Below, in pieces: positions 26,630 to 35,466 of a DNA stretch of 57,951 nucleotides. The translations under genes and the position numbers were made by a program. Position 1 is the stretch's first letter, and each line of letters opens with the position of its first letter. Below the pieces are notes generated by a model. The model had not been told where the DNA came from and made no database searches. It was given only the letters and a program-made list of their open reading frames with translations. The stretch is taken from the NCBI RefSeq assembly GCF_002161285.1, contig NZ_NFHH01000024.1, positions 1-57,951 on the forward strand, in the 5' to 3' direction. The DNA is from Blautia sp. An81 (GTDB taxonomy: Bacteria; Bacillota; Clostridia; Lachnospirales; Lachnospiraceae).

Positions 26630-28264
26630 TCATTCCCCTTTCCTGATGATGATCATTTTAGCTTCAAAAGGACGCAGAGTTCCAAAAGATCCCTCTTCTG
26701 CATAGTTGGAAATCAGGACTTCCTGGCCATTCCATGTGTCTGGGAGTTCATACGAAACCTCCTGTCCTTTAAAGTTACATAATACTAAAAGCTGTTCTCT
26801 CTCCGTAGTTCTTGTATATGCAAAAATACATGGGTCATCTTTAAGAAGAAGCTGAAATTTCCCTTCTGTGAGGATAGGCTCTGTTTTTCTCAGCCTGATC
26901 AGTTTCTGGTAATAATAGAATATAGAATCCTGATCGATCAGCGCTTCCTCAGCATTGATCATGGTATAATTCGGATTACACCGTATCCAGGGAGTACCTT
27001 CTGTAAATCCTGCATTTGGCCCCTCATTCCACTGCATGGGAGTTCTGGCGTTATCTCTTCCCTTCACATAGACAGAACGCATCACATCTTCTTCTTTGTA
27101 TCCCTGTTCTATCCGTTCTTTGTACATATTAAGAAGTTCAATATCTCTGTATTCCTGAATGTCAAACTGAACATTTGTCATTCCCAGTTCTTCACCCTGA
27201 TAGATATACGGGGTTCCCTGCATTCCATGAAGACAGGTAGCCAGCATCTTGGCAGATTCTATCCTGTATTTTCCATCGTCTCCAAACCGTGAAACAGCTC
27301 TGGGCAGGTCATGGTTGTTCAGAAAAAGGCTATTCCAGCCTTTGTTATAAAGGGCTGTCTGCCATTTTTCAAAAACCTGTTTAAACTCCAGGAAAGGCAG
27401 TTCTCTAAGGTCCCATTTTTCTTTTCCAGGTACCTGGTCCAGTACCATATGTTCAAACTGGAAGACCATAGAAAGTTCGCTTCCATCTGGATTGCTGTAA
27501 AGCATAGCTCTTTCTGGTGTAGCACTCCAGGCCTCTCCTACCGTTACTAGGTCTCCTTTCTGGAAAGTTTCCCTGCTCATTTCCTTCAGGTAAGGATGAA
27601 GCATCTTTCCCTCTGCCATTACCATTTTATCTGGCTCTTTTCCGATAAGGTCAATGACATCCAGACGGAAACCGCCTACGCCTTTTTCCATCCACCAGTT
27701 GATCATCTTATAGATTTCCTGACGAAGTCTTGGATTCTCCCAATTCAGATCAGGCTGTTTTACAGAAAACTGATGGAGATAATACTGCTGGCACTCTGGC
27801 ACCCACTCCCAGGCAGGTCCGCAGAACGCAGATTTCAGCTCATTTGGATAGACTCCTTCCACCCCATCTCTCCACACATAATAGTCATGATAAGGGTTAT
27901 CCTTACTCTTTCTGGCCTCTATAAACCATGGATGCTCGTCCGACGTATGATTCAAAACCAGGTCCATGATAATACGGATGTTCTTCTCCTTTGCTTTCTG
28001 GATAAGTTCCTCCATATCCTGAATATTTCCGAAAATAGGATCAATATCCTGATAGTCTGAGATATCGTATCCATTATCGTCCTGGGGGGATTTATACACA
28101 GGTGAAAGCCAGATGGCGTCAATTCCCAGTTTTTCAAGATAATCCAGCTTCCGGATAATACCTTGAATATCTCCGATCCCATCTCCGTTGCTGTCATAAA
28201 AACTTCTTGGATAAATTTGATAAATAACCGATGTTTCCCACCATTTTCTAGTCACTTTTTCCAT
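26630..28264 (-). CDS. alpha-glucosidase, GH13 (oligo-1,6-glucosidase type)
   Basis: A 544-residue cytoplasmic GH13 subfamily 31-like enzyme that releases glucose from alpha-glucosides. It starts MEKVTRKWWETSVIYQIYPR and has the calcium-loop motif DSNGDGIGDI, DLVLNHTSDEH, GGFRLDVIDL with nucleophile D202, TVGEAWS with E244 and FLNNHDLPR with D319. ATG at 28262-28264 has AAGGAG 8 bases upstream; an in-frame GTG five codons earlier overlaps that site. It is the first gene of the transport operon, so it probably hydrolyses the imported sugar. Confidence 0.93.
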   Translation of the reverse strand: MEKVTRKWWETSVIYQIYPRSFYDSNGDGIGDIQGIIRKLDYLEKLGIDAIWLSPVYKSPQDDNGYDISDYQDIDPIFGNIQDMEELIQKAKEKNIRIIMDLVLNHTSDEHPWFIEARKSKDNPYHDYYVWRDGVEGVYPNELKSAFCGPAWEWVPECQQYYLHQFSVKQPDLNWENPRLRQEIYKMINWWMEKGVGGFRLDVIDLIGKEPDKMVMAEGKMLHPYLKEMSRETFQKGDLVTVGEAWSATPERAMLYSNPDGSELSMVFQFEHMVLDQVPGKEKWDLRELPFLEFKQVFEKWQTALYNKGWNSLFLNNHDLPRAVSRFGDDGKYRIESAKMLATCLHGMQGTPYIYQGEELGMTNVQFDIQEYRDIELLNMYKERIEQGYKEEDVMRSVYVKGRDNARTPMQWNEGPNAGFTEGTPWIRCNPNYTMINAEEALIDQDSIFYYYQKLIRLRKTEPILTEGKFQLLLKDDPCIFAYTRTTEREQLLVLCNFKGQEVSYELPDTWNGQEVLISNYAEEGSFGTLRPFEAKMIIIRKGE

Positions 28265-28395
28265 GGTCTTCTCCTTCACGTTTTACTTACTGAATATAAG
28301 CCTAATTAGTTTTGTGAGGTTTTTCAATAAGTGTTGCAAAAAACTACATTACTTTACAAGTTTTTTACAGCTTTTTTGTGCATTTTGTTAAAAAT

Positions 28396-28469
28396 CCCCT
28401 GTATTTTACCCTGTCTGGAATATATGCATCCTATACGGATACTTTCCATCTTTGGTCAAAATACAGGGG
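28396..28469 (-). terminator. possible terminator after the LacI-type gene
   Basis: CCCCTGTATTTTG..C pairs with G..AAATACAGGGG across a 42-base loop, and ATTTTT follows on the minus strand. It ends the regulator transcript before the promoter region of the glucosidase operon (28265-28395), where I see no convincing -35/-10 pair. Confidence 0.55.
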
Positions 28470-28480
28470 GATATGCTCTT

Positions 28481-29509
28481 TTATACAACATTCTGGCGTT
28501 TCCAGATATTCCGCACGCTTTCCCTTACAATCAGCTCCGTAGGCAGTTCCATGCTGTGCACCATGACTTTCTGCCCATAAATTCTCTTCAAAAGGAGTTT
28601 CACAGCTTCTCTTCCCTTGTCTGTAGGGGACTGGCGCACTGTAGTAAGAGTAGGCCTGGACAGCCGTGCATAAACATTGTCATCAAAACCTACCACCGAA
28701 ATATCCTCCGGCACCCAGAGATTTTTTGAAAAGAACACGCTCACAGCTTCATTAGCATAGAGGTCTGCTGCAAAGAATGCCGCCGTGTATCCTTTCTCCC
28801 TGGCTGTTTTGGCAAACCTCCGCAAAACCTCATAACGAAGGTTTTTTTCCTGGGGAAGGAAATGATAGTCCTCCTGGGAATAGGGAACCCCTTGTTTTTC
28901 CAATGCCTCCTGATATCCCCTCAGCCTGGCCTGATTGCTGGCCAAGGGCTTTTCCTGATCACAGAAAAAAGCAATCTTTCTATGTCCCTGTTTGAGCAGA
29001 TAAGAAGTAAGTTCCCTGGCGCCCTCCCGGTCCTGTAGGCCGATATTATCATAATTTCCCTCTCCGCAATCCACGAATACCAGTGGTTTTGCCGTCCTCT
29101 TGCAGAGAGCCTCACATCTGCCGGGATCACATCCCAGGATAATACTCCCTTCCACATTGTGGGCGGAAAGCTTTTTTAGAAACTCATCTTCACTATAAAC
29201 CGTACTACATACCACATTTCTTCCTGTTTTTTCCAGTTCTTTTTCTATAGCCTCCAAAAGTTCTGCACAGAAAGGATCTGTATAAATATGTTCTCTTACA
29301 CCGAAAAAGAATTCCACTATCACCAGTTTTAATTCATCCTGGCTGCCTCTTCCACCTTTGTTTTCCTGAACATAATGATTTTTTATCAGCATCTCCTCAA
29401 TCCGCATGCGGGTCTGCTCAGACATTTTCTCTGTCCTGCCATTTATTACATTGGAAACTGTTGTAGGGCTGACGCCAAGCTGTTTGGCAATCTCCTTAAT
29501 CGTAATCAT
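28481..29509 (-). CDS. LacI-family transcriptional regulator
   Basis: A 342-residue LacI/GalR repressor. The N-terminal helix-turn-helix is ITIKEIAKQLGVSPTTVSNV, followed by the hinge, then a periplasmic-binding-protein-like sensor domain (YTAAFFAADLYANEAVSVFF; VPEDISVVGFDDNVYARLSR; PTLTTVRQSPTDKGREAVKL). It lies directly upstream of, and in the same direction as, the alpha-glucosidase/ABC operon. That placement makes it the likely regulator of sugar uptake here; the inducer is unknown. Confidence 0.92.
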   Translation of the reverse strand: MITIKEIAKQLGVSPTTVSNVINGRTEKMSEQTRMRIEEMLIKNHYVQENKGGRGSQDELKLVIVEFFFGVREHIYTDPFCAELLEAIEKELEKTGRNVVCSTVYSEDEFLKKLSAHNVEGSIILGCDPGRCEALCKRTAKPLVFVDCGEGNYDNIGLQDREGARELTSYLLKQGHRKIAFFCDQEKPLASNQARLRGYQEALEKQGVPYSQEDYHFLPQEKNLRYEVLRRFAKTAREKGYTAAFFAADLYANEAVSVFFSKNLWVPEDISVVGFDDNVYARLSRPTLTTVRQSPTDKGREAVKLLLKRIYGQKVMVHSMELPTELIVRESVRNIWKRQNVV

Positions 29510-29638
29510 AACCTTCCACCTTTTAGAATAATTAGTAATATATTAATCTTATAAAAATATATGGAAAAATTCAACCTTTTCCCAAAATATTTCCATGTTT
29601 GATTAACATTTTTTCATATAGAACTGAGTAAATATCAC

Positions 29639-29680
29639 AAAGCGGGAATACCGGATTCTTTTCCGATACTCCCGCCTTTC
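29639..29680 (-). terminator. terminator of the GH18/DivIVA-like unit
   Basis: AAAGCGGGAATACCGG and CCGATACTCCCGCCTTT pair with small mismatches around an 8-base loop, 27 bases after the DivIVA-like gene on the minus strand. Confidence 0.75.
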
Positions 29681-29706
29681 AAAGCAGCCTTATTCTAATA
29701 GTAGAT

Positions 29707-30507
29707 TTACAGGTCTTCCAGTTCCTCTTCAAGCATAGCTTCGTCTTCTTCGCTGAGAAGTTTGGAAATCTGAAGGGCCAGCTTACTGTCCTCATCTTCC
29801 TCTTCATCTTCTTCATCAAATTCTTCCAGCTCTGCAATATCCTCCATGGCATCCAGAAAATCCAGTTCCTGAGTATCTCCCAGGTGGAGTTCTTCTTCCT
29901 CCTGATCCGCTTTTCTGTCCTCTCCGTTCTTCAGCTCTTTCAGTTCAAGTTCCACTTCCTCTTCAAGGTCATTTAAGGAAGTAGGCATGCTGCTGATGAT
30001 CTGATGGACTTCCTTATACGAGGACATAAATCTCTTTTGGGCCTGGTTGATCAGCTCTACGATCCCATTCATTTCTTCCTGGACAGCCAGATACTTTTTC
30101 TTGCCTTCCATCAGTTTATCATCAATCTCGGACTGAACAGATTCTACCTTGCGTTTTGCCTCTGCCTCAGCGTCCTGAAGCATTTTCTCACATTTTTCTC
30201 TGGTTTCTCTTTCCATGGTGTCTGCCTTTACTTGAGCCTCAAACACCAGCTTTCCGATACTCTCATAGTTATCGATATATTTCTGGTACTTTTCCTTAAT
30301 GTCTTCTTCCAATCGTACCTGATATTCTTCTTTCAGCTCAATACGCTTCTGAAGTTCCGCGATTCTGGCATCTTTTTCTTCAATCTGCTTTTTATATGCT
30401 TCCTGCTGCTCTGCCATCTCGTCCTTCAGCTTCTGTATCTGCTCCTGAACCTCTTCCTTATCGTAGCCTCCCATGAGAGTTGTCTTAAACATTTCGTATT
30501 CTGCCAT
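29707..30507 (-). CDS. DivIVA-like coiled-coil protein with acidic tail
   Basis: A 266-residue protein beginning MAEYEMFKTTLMGGYDKEEV, the DivIVA-type GGY...V motif. A long Lys/Glu/Gln coiled coil (about 20-180) follows, and then a strongly acidic C-terminal third (EEVELELKELKNGED to EEDEEEDED). No membrane segment. ATG at 30505-30507 with GGTGGAG upstream is preferred; a longer frame would reach into the GH18 gene. It lies 22 bases behind a cell-wall-type GH18 gene, hinting at a role in envelope organisation; unproven. Confidence 0.75.
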   Translation of the reverse strand: MAEYEMFKTTLMGGYDKEEVQEQIQKLKDEMAEQQEAYKKQIEEKDARIAELQKRIELKEEYQVRLEEDIKEKYQKYIDNYESIGKLVFEAQVKADTMERETREKCEKMLQDAEAEAKRKVESVQSEIDDKLMEGKKKYLAVQEEMNGIVELINQAQKRFMSSYKEVHQIISSMPTSLNDLEEEVELELKELKNGEDRKADQEEEELHLGDTQELDFLDAMEDIAELEEFDEEDEEEDEDSKLALQISKLLSEEDEAMLEEELEDL

Positions 30508-30529
30508 AACACTCCACCTCTTATCTTTC

Positions 30530-32248
30530 TCATTGTACATATTTACTGATAATGGCCCAGACATCATCTCGCTGGAAGCCAAGCTTCCATTCAGCCACAC
30601 CGGCCAGATCATATTCCTGGATAAGTTTCATTTTTTCCTCCAGAGACTCCTCGTCTTCCAGCCACATTTTCAGGACTTTATTGTCCACAGTTGCCTCCGC
30701 ATAATTTTGTGACATATCGGTATTCCAGTACACCTCCATGCCATACTGTTCTACATAGGCATCTGCCTGGTCCATACTACAGACTTCACTGGTCACTGTT
30801 CCATTATTAGCCTCTGTCCACAGCCGGGTATAGAAAGGCACACCGTTGATCACCTTCTCCTTAGGCACTTCTGAAAGTGTCTGGGTAATCCCTTCTTCCA
30901 CAAATGGGAGAGATGCAACAGATCCTGCTGTTTCAGAGCCAACTGTGTGCTCGTCATATCCCATGATGATCACATAATCAGCCAAAATTCCCTGTTCCCT
31001 GCGGTTATAGAAAGCCGTGTACTGGGGCACTGGATTGTCTATAGACAAAACCAGCCCGTTATTCCTGCAGGCAACAGAAAGCTCCCTTATAAACTGGATA
31101 AAATGGACAGCTTCTTCCTCTGTCAGCGACTCAAAATCCACATTAATCCCATCCATATCCACCCGCTTTGCTTCTGAAATCAACATATCAATGATATGCT
31201 GTCTTGCACTGCGGACAGAAAGAGTTTCCAGGGCGCTCACATTTTCATTAAAATTATCAATCAGTCCCCATACTTCCAGACCTTTCTCATGGGCCTGCCG
31301 CACATAATCTTCACTTGCAAGAGAAGAAATATTCCCCTGGGTACTGGTTACAGAAAACCAGGTGGGGGAAATTACATTTACTCCCGTCATATTCTGGGTA
31401 TCTGCGGCAAAAGCCTGATTTGCAGCTTCTGAAGTAACCTGATGCCAGGCCAGATTAATCTTATGATCCCTGGTCAAACTGGTAAAGTTTTCCTCATAGC
31501 TGCCTGTATAGGTATATTCTGTCTCTTTTGCTGATGACAGAGCGCTGTTTTCCACATATCCGTCAATTCCATCTTCAGTCATTACCCTGGACCAATTATC
31601 CAGCTCTTCCAGTAAAATCATCTGTTCTCCGGCTTCCACATCTTTCAGGATCGGACTTTTGATCCCTCCCTGATAGCGTACCTGAGTCTCTTTGCTGGAT
31701 TCTACTGTACGGACAGATTCCCATTTGTAAAGGATCACGGCTCTTGCCGGATTCTCATAGACGGTTCCCTGAATTTTCATATATTGTTCCAAAAAATCAA
31801 GTGCAATATAATATTCCCCGTCTATCTGCCTTACAATTGGATAGTTTTCTGTGACTGTTTCCCCTTCTCTGGTATAACTGCTGCTTTCCGGCTGTATCTC
31901 CATGATTTCCGTGGGCAGTGTATACAACATCTGCTGGGTTTCCTGGTCCCAGTAAAATCTTCCGTTCAGTTCCTCTGTTATCACCTGATAAGGAATGTAT
32001 GCAATCCCATCCTCTATTTTCCCTTTGGAAGTACTTATGCTATCTTGTAAAACCAGGGATAATTCATTTGCGGCTCCCTGCTGATAATAGTCTGCTAAAT
32101 CCATCCTGGCATCTGAGGGAGTATATCGCCGTATGGCACTTGTGATCACTCCCGCTGCTCCCACTAAAATGATCAGAAGCAAAGCGACCAGAACCGGAGC
32201 CAGCCTGCTGCTGCGCCTCCTTCTCCTTCTTCTACTTTTTTTTGCCAT
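30530..32248 (-). CDS. GH18-domain protein with N-terminal anchor and SH3-like region
   Basis: A 572-residue surface protein. A basic start (KKSRRRRRRRSSR) and one membrane helix (about 17-38) anchor it. Residues about 60-240 include copper-amine-oxidase-N-like and SH3-like segments (VRYQGGIKSPILKDVEAGEQ; WSRVMTEDGIDGYVENSAL). The C-terminal GH18 barrel carries MDGINVDFESL with the catalytic Glu. Spore and wall lytic enzymes of the YaaH/YdhD group share this barrel, so N-acetylglucosaminidase activity on peptidoglycan is likely. Confidence 0.87.
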   Translation of the reverse strand: MAKKSRRRRRRRSSRLAPVLVALLLIILVGAAGVITSAIRRYTPSDARMDLADYYQQGAANELSLVLQDSISTSKGKIEDGIAYIPYQVITEELNGRFYWDQETQQMLYTLPTEIMEIQPESSSYTREGETVTENYPIVRQIDGEYYIALDFLEQYMKIQGTVYENPARAVILYKWESVRTVESSKETQVRYQGGIKSPILKDVEAGEQMILLEELDNWSRVMTEDGIDGYVENSALSSAKETEYTYTGSYEENFTSLTRDHKINLAWHQVTSEAANQAFAADTQNMTGVNVISPTWFSVTSTQGNISSLASEDYVRQAHEKGLEVWGLIDNFNENVSALETLSVRSARQHIIDMLISEAKRVDMDGINVDFESLTEEEAVHFIQFIRELSVACRNNGLVLSIDNPVPQYTAFYNRREQGILADYVIIMGYDEHTVGSETAGSVASLPFVEEGITQTLSEVPKEKVINGVPFYTRLWTEANNGTVTSEVCSMDQADAYVEQYGMEVYWNTDMSQNYAEATVDNKVLKMWLEDEESLEEKMKLIQEYDLAGVAEWKLGFQRDDVWAIISKYVQ

Positions 32249-32352
32249 ATTTCAGCTCCTCTTCATTATCTTTTGGCTCATGTGTATTATAGCATATTTT
32301 TCCTCGCCGTCATTATTTTCTTCCAGGATTTCATGAATTTTTCAGTTTTTTT

Positions 32353-32586
32353 CTATTTTGTATACAATTGAAAGCCGGTTTCTCCAATAAAATCAAAGGA
32401 CAATCCCTGAATCTTTCCCTGTTCATCTTGTATATAATCCCGCATATATTCTCCCATCTCTGCAATCTGACATGCCTTCTCTATTTGTTTTGCTGTGGTC
32501 TGCTTCCCGTTTAAGAGCAGTGGAATCCCCTTTTTGCAATATATCTGCAGTTCCCGATGGAGTCTTTGTCTTTCTTTTTTCTTCAT
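32353..32586 (-). CDS. small hypothetical protein
   Basis: A 77-residue basic protein (starts MKKKERQRLHRELQIYCKKG; later QTTAKQIEKACQIAEMGEYM) with no membrane segment. I do not recognise the family with certainty. The frame is plausible as a gene because of its composition and because it stands in the direction of its neighbours, but the ribosome site before ATG is weak (AAAAAGA). Confidence 0.5.
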   Translation of the reverse strand: MKKKERQRLHRELQIYCKKGIPLLLNGKQTTAKQIEKACQIAEMGEYMRDYIQDEQGKIQGLSFDFIGETGFQLYTK

Positions 32587-33046
32587 TCTTTTTAACGCAG
32601 GTTTTCCCGTGATATATTATTTCACCTGCAGCTCCTTTCCCGCATAATCCTCTCCATTTAAAACTCCTTTAGCCGATAGAGGAGGCTGTCCCTGTTAAAA
32701 TCACTCTCTGCAAAACTCTCTGTCTGATTTCTGATGACACAAATATAGCGTTATTCCTGTCTCCTGCCTGGAAATATGCGGCAATACAGAACGTATCCTC
32801 CGCTTGCAGCAGAATGCTGCGACAATGAATCTGAAAAGAACAATCTGAAAATCCCGAAGGCTGCTGAAGTTTTCACCCCTTTCTGTAATAAGATACAGAA
32901 CCGCCTTCTCTATCTGAAAGTCATTATACCATTATCCTCCGGCAATAGCAAGTATTTCCTTCTTTACAAGCTTGTGTTGCATAGTATATAATATGAAATG
33001 GAAAATAACATCTTAATGAATCATATTAGATAGGATGTGACTAAAA
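32587..33046. other. gene-free interval upstream of mecA
   Basis: This 460-base stretch holds the mecA promoter near its right end. A 71-codon open frame at 32776-32991 has no ribosome site and a composition unlike a protein. A short hairpin GCAGCAGAATGCTGC lies near 32806-32820. I see no RNA gene or repeat here; it might be the decayed remains of a gene. Confidence 0.5.
32963..32992 (+). promoter_or_regulatory. probable promoter of mecA
   Basis: TTTACA (32963-32968) and TATAAT (32987-32992) are 18 bases apart, 54 bases upstream of the start codon. Confidence 0.7.
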
Positions 33047-33808
33047 ATGAAAATAGAAAAGATTAACGAAAACCAAATCCGCTGTACTCTTACTAAATCT
33101 GACCTTGAAGAAAGACATATCAGACTCAGCGAACTGGCCTACGGCAGTGAAAAGGCAAAAGATCTTTTCCGCGATATGATGCAGCAGGCTAATACAGAAT
33201 TTGGTTTTGAAGCTGACAATATTCCACTGATGATTGAAGCAATTCCCGTTTCATCAGACAGTATTATCTTAATAATATCCAAGGTAGAAGACCCTGAAGA
33301 ACTGGATACTCGTTTTTCTAAATTTACACCTTTCGGAAGCTCCGGAAACGGCAGTTCCGAGGGCACTGGCATAGAGCTGGAGGGTGCTGATGATATCCTG
33401 GATATCTTCAAAAAAATCTATGAAGCAAAATCCAAGGCTGCAGAAAACCGGAAAAAAGAAAAAAGTCCGGCTTCACCTGCATCTTCCAAACCGGCAGAGC
33501 CGGCTATTTCCGTAAACCTTATGCGGGAGTACACTTTCCCCACTTTAGATGCAGTGATTGAGGCTGCCCATGGGTTAAATAACTTCTTCACCGGTGAAAG
33601 CGCTCTGTACAAAGACGAGAAGAATGGTTCCTACTCCCTGATCCTCCATCAGGCTGGAACTTCTCCTGAAGATTTCAATAAGGTCTGCAATATGCTTTCC
33701 GAATACGGAAAAGGCCACTCTTCCTCAGCGGCTAAGGAAGCCTTCTTAATGGAACACGGCGGCTGCATGATAGCGAACTCTGCCTTAAGCAAGCTGACCC
33801 AGATTTAA
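33047..33808 (+). CDS. mecA: adaptor protein MecA
   Basis: A 253-residue MecA-family adaptor, which delivers substrates such as ComK-type regulators to the ClpC/ClpP protease. The N-terminal substrate domain (MKIEKINENQIRCTLTKSDL) and the C-terminal ClpC-binding domain (YTFPTLDAVIEAAHGLNNFF, later LSEYGKG) flank a charged linker rich in Lys/Pro/Ser. The ribosome site is weak (GGATG about 8 bases before ATG). Single-gene transcript. Confidence 0.9.
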   Translation: MKIEKINENQIRCTLTKSDLEERHIRLSELAYGSEKAKDLFRDMMQQANTEFGFEADNIPLMIEAIPVSSDSIILIISKVEDPEELDTRFSKFTPFGSSGNGSSEGTGIELEGADDILDIFKKIYEAKSKAAENRKKEKSPASPASSKPAEPAISVNLMREYTFPTLDAVIEAAHGLNNFFTGESALYKDEKNGSYSLILHQAGTSPEDFNKVCNMLSEYGKGHSSSAAKEAFLMEHGGCMIANSALSKLTQI

Positions 33809-33831
33809 GATGTCTGTTTTCCAAGGACACA

Positions 33832-33874
33832 AAAATCAGCCTTTTTATGTCTCTGACATGAAAAGGCTGATTTT
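33832..33874. terminator. bidirectional terminator between mecA and DUF1858
   Basis: AAAATCAGCCTTTT and AAAAGGCTGATTTT form a perfect 14-base stem, with ATGTC/GACAT pairing inside. It serves mecA on the plus strand and the DUF1858 gene on the minus strand. Confidence 0.92.
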
Positions 33875-33900
33875 GCATTTTCTTCTCTCCGAATATGGAA

Positions 33901-34101
33901 TTATTTATTTTCCAGGTAGTCGTTGATCTGAGCAACTAACATATCTCCGTTAATTCCATGAACCATAGCGGCCTCTGCAAGAGACTCTCCCTGAGCAGAA
34001 GGGCATCCGATGCAGTGCATACCGGCTCTCATTAAAATTGGAACGATATTCTCATCTAAACGGATCAATTCACCGATTGTCATCTCTGGTGTTACTTTCA
34101 T
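33901..34101 (-). CDS. DUF1858 redox-disulfide domain protein
   Basis: A 66-residue protein made of a single DUF1858 domain: MKVTPEMTIGELIRLDEN, then ILMRAGMHCIGCPSAQGESL with the conserved C-x2-C pair. Such domains are found fused or next to hybrid-cluster and other redox proteins; a role in thiol/metal chemistry is inferred. AAGGAGG stands before the ATG. Its divergent neighbour is a ferredoxin. Confidence 0.9.
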   Translation of the reverse strand: MKVTPEMTIGELIRLDENIVPILMRAGMHCIGCPSAQGESLAEAAMVHGINGDMLVAQINDYLENK

Positions 34102-34254
34102 GGATATTTCCTCCTTAAAATTTTTTCTGTTTTATTATAATCCCTTTTCCCAGTATATTCAACTGTTTTTATCCATTTTCGGTCACATAACCTGTTAGTG
34201 CACTACCCGTACAGTCAATAATAAGATTCCCATGTATTGTACCGAATTTAAGAC

Positions 34255-34283
34255 TTGTATTCTTGAAATAAATATATTAGAAT
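34255..34283 (+). promoter_or_regulatory. promoter of the ferredoxin gene
   Basis: TTGTAT (34255-34260) and TAGAAT (34278-34283) are 17 bases apart, about 50 bases before the ATG. Confidence 0.75.
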
Positions 34284-34333
34284 AAGCGTAGTAACTGAAT
34301 TACATATTCAGAATTATAAAGGAGGGTACAACC

Positions 34334-34504
34334 ATGGCATACGTAATTACAGACGAATGTGTAAGCTGCGGAACATGCGCAGGAGAATGTCCAGTAGAAG
34401 CTATTTCTGAAGGAGATTCCAAATATGTAATCGACGCTGATACATGTGTTGACTGCGGAACATGCGCAAGTGTATGTCCTACAGAAGCTATTGTAGAAGG
34501 CTAA
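34334..34504 (+). CDS. 2[4Fe-4S] ferredoxin
   Basis: A 56-residue clostridial-type ferredoxin. Two cluster motifs are complete: CVSCGTCAGECPVEAI and CVDCGTCASVCPTEAI, each C-x2-C-x2-C-x3-C-P. It carries low-potential electrons, for example from pyruvate:ferredoxin oxidoreductase to hydrogenase or the Rnf complex; those partners are outside the window. ATG at 34334 follows AAAGGAGGG. Codon use is strongly biased, as expected of a very highly expressed gene. It has its own promoter and terminator. Confidence 0.97.
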   Translation: MAYVITDECVSCGTCAGECPVEAISEGDSKYVIDADTCVDCGTCASVCPTEAIVEG

Positions 34505-34520
34505 TTATTTACATTTGCTG

Positions 34521-34558
34521 ACTGGTACACAGGATTTTGTGTACCAGTCTTTTTTTTT
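34521..34558 (+). terminator. terminator of the ferredoxin gene
   Basis: ACTGGTACACA and TGTGTACCAGT pair perfectly, followed by a run of nine T. A strong, compact terminator 17 bases after the stop codon. Confidence 0.95.
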
Positions 34559-34559
34559 G

Positions 34560-34594
34560 TTTTATAGAGAAAGGGACTTTCCTATAGATAAAAA
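34560..34594. repeat. dispersed repeat, family 2, degenerate copy
   Basis: GGACTTTCCTATAG followed by ATAAAAA repeats the right arm of the full element at 40991-41012 with a one-base deletion. The left arm (TTTTATAGAGAAAGGGA) is more diverged. It lies between the ferredoxin terminator and the end of the MerR gene. Confidence 0.62.
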
Positions 34595-34628
34595 AGGAGC
34601 CATGGCACATTCCACAACTCCTTTTCTG

Positions 34629-35138
34629 CTAATTCTTTTTCCTTCCGGTCCTTCCCAGCAGCCTTCTCTTTCCCTGGCCTTTTTTCTCCGCCGACGCAGC
34701 CACCTCTCTTCTGGACTGCTGACAGTCTCTGATTCGCTGGTCCAGTCTTTTATAACGGGCTTCCTCTGAATTCTGTTCCTGAAGCCGCTGCTCTACAAGC
34801 CGGCTGATAAGCTCCATAAATTCCGGAGGGATTTTTCCCTGTTCTTTTTTTCTCTGAGCTCCCTCTGTCTTTTTCTTTTCTCCGGTCCTGTCCTTCCTGA
34901 GAGTCTCATTTTTGTAGAAAAAGGGCGTCAGTTCTCCAATCTCCTTCAGAGAATACCCCCTTTTCTTCAGTTCCTTTATACTCAGGAATACCTGAATATC
35001 CCATCGGGTGTAGTATCTGTGTCCCATCTCATTTCTCTTTATCGGCAATTTCAGTTCTTCCTCCCAGTACCGCAGCACATGGGACTGAACCTCCAAAAAC
35101 TTTACTGCCTGAGAAACTGAGTAAATGGTCTCCTCCAT
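34629..35138 (-). CDS. MerR-family transcriptional regulator
   Basis: A 169-residue protein with an N-terminal MerR winged helix (YSVSQAVKFLEVQSHVLRYW, EEEL..PIKRNEMGHRYYTRWD, then LKKRGYSLKEIGELTPFF). A highly charged Lys/Arg/Glu/Gln tail follows, with no obvious effector domain or metal-binding cysteines. ATG at 35136-35138 has GGGGTC upstream. The regulated genes are not evident; the divergent neighbour is the TPP-controlled thiC. Confidence 0.85.
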   Translation of the reverse strand: MEETIYSVSQAVKFLEVQSHVLRYWEEELKLPIKRNEMGHRYYTRWDIQVFLSIKELKKRGYSLKEIGELTPFFYKNETLRKDRTGEKKKTEGAQRKKEQGKIPPEFMELISRLVEQRLQEQNSEEARYKRLDQRIRDCQQSRREVAASAEKKGQGKRRLLGRTGRKKN

Positions 35139-35221
35139 ATACTGACCCCTTTCACATTTTCTCTCCAACAATTATAGCAGACCTGTCCTGAAATGCAAGA
35201 AAATATGTTCGACAAAAAGCG

Positions 35222-35250
35222 TTGACAAGTCCTATCCTGGATGATACACT
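35222..35250 (+). promoter_or_regulatory. promoter of the TPP riboswitch-thiC transcript
   Basis: TTGACA (35222-35227) and TACACT (35245-35250) are 17 bases apart; transcription would start just before the riboswitch. Confidence 0.87.
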
Positions 35251-35261
35251 AAGAAAAACAG

Positions 35262-35343
35262 CCAGGGAGCCCTGAAGGGCTGAGAGGAAGCGCCTGAGAC
35301 TTCGACCTGTATTACCTGATTTGGATCATGCCAACGTAGGGAG
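35262..35343 (+). promoter_or_regulatory. TPP (thiamine pyrophosphate) riboswitch
   Basis: The aptamer shows the classic conserved blocks: GGGCTGAGAGG in the pyrimidine-sensing arm and CCTGATTTGGATCATGCC followed by AACGTAGGGA in the other arm. High TPP would favour the downstream terminator and shut off thiC. Confidence 0.97.
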
Positions 35344-35373
35344 TGTTATATAGCATACATGGAGTATTTCTAT

Positions 35374-35405
35374 ATCTGCACCCTATTTAGGTGCAGATTT
35401 TTTCT
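35374..35405 (+). terminator. riboswitch-controlled terminator
   Basis: ATCTGCACC and GGTGCAGAT pair around TATTTA-type loop bases and are followed by TTTTT. It lies 30 bases past the aptamer, so it is the expression platform; thiC starts 136 bases further on. Confidence 0.88.
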
Positions 35406-35466
35406 ATAGAAAAGTCCTTCGGGTTTTGCAGAAATGTTCTCCAGTCAGAATCCCACCGGCGGAGCA

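Noticed and set aside
32776-32991. 71-codon open frame before mecA
   Set aside because: No ribosome site, overlaps the mecA promoter, and composition is not protein-like.
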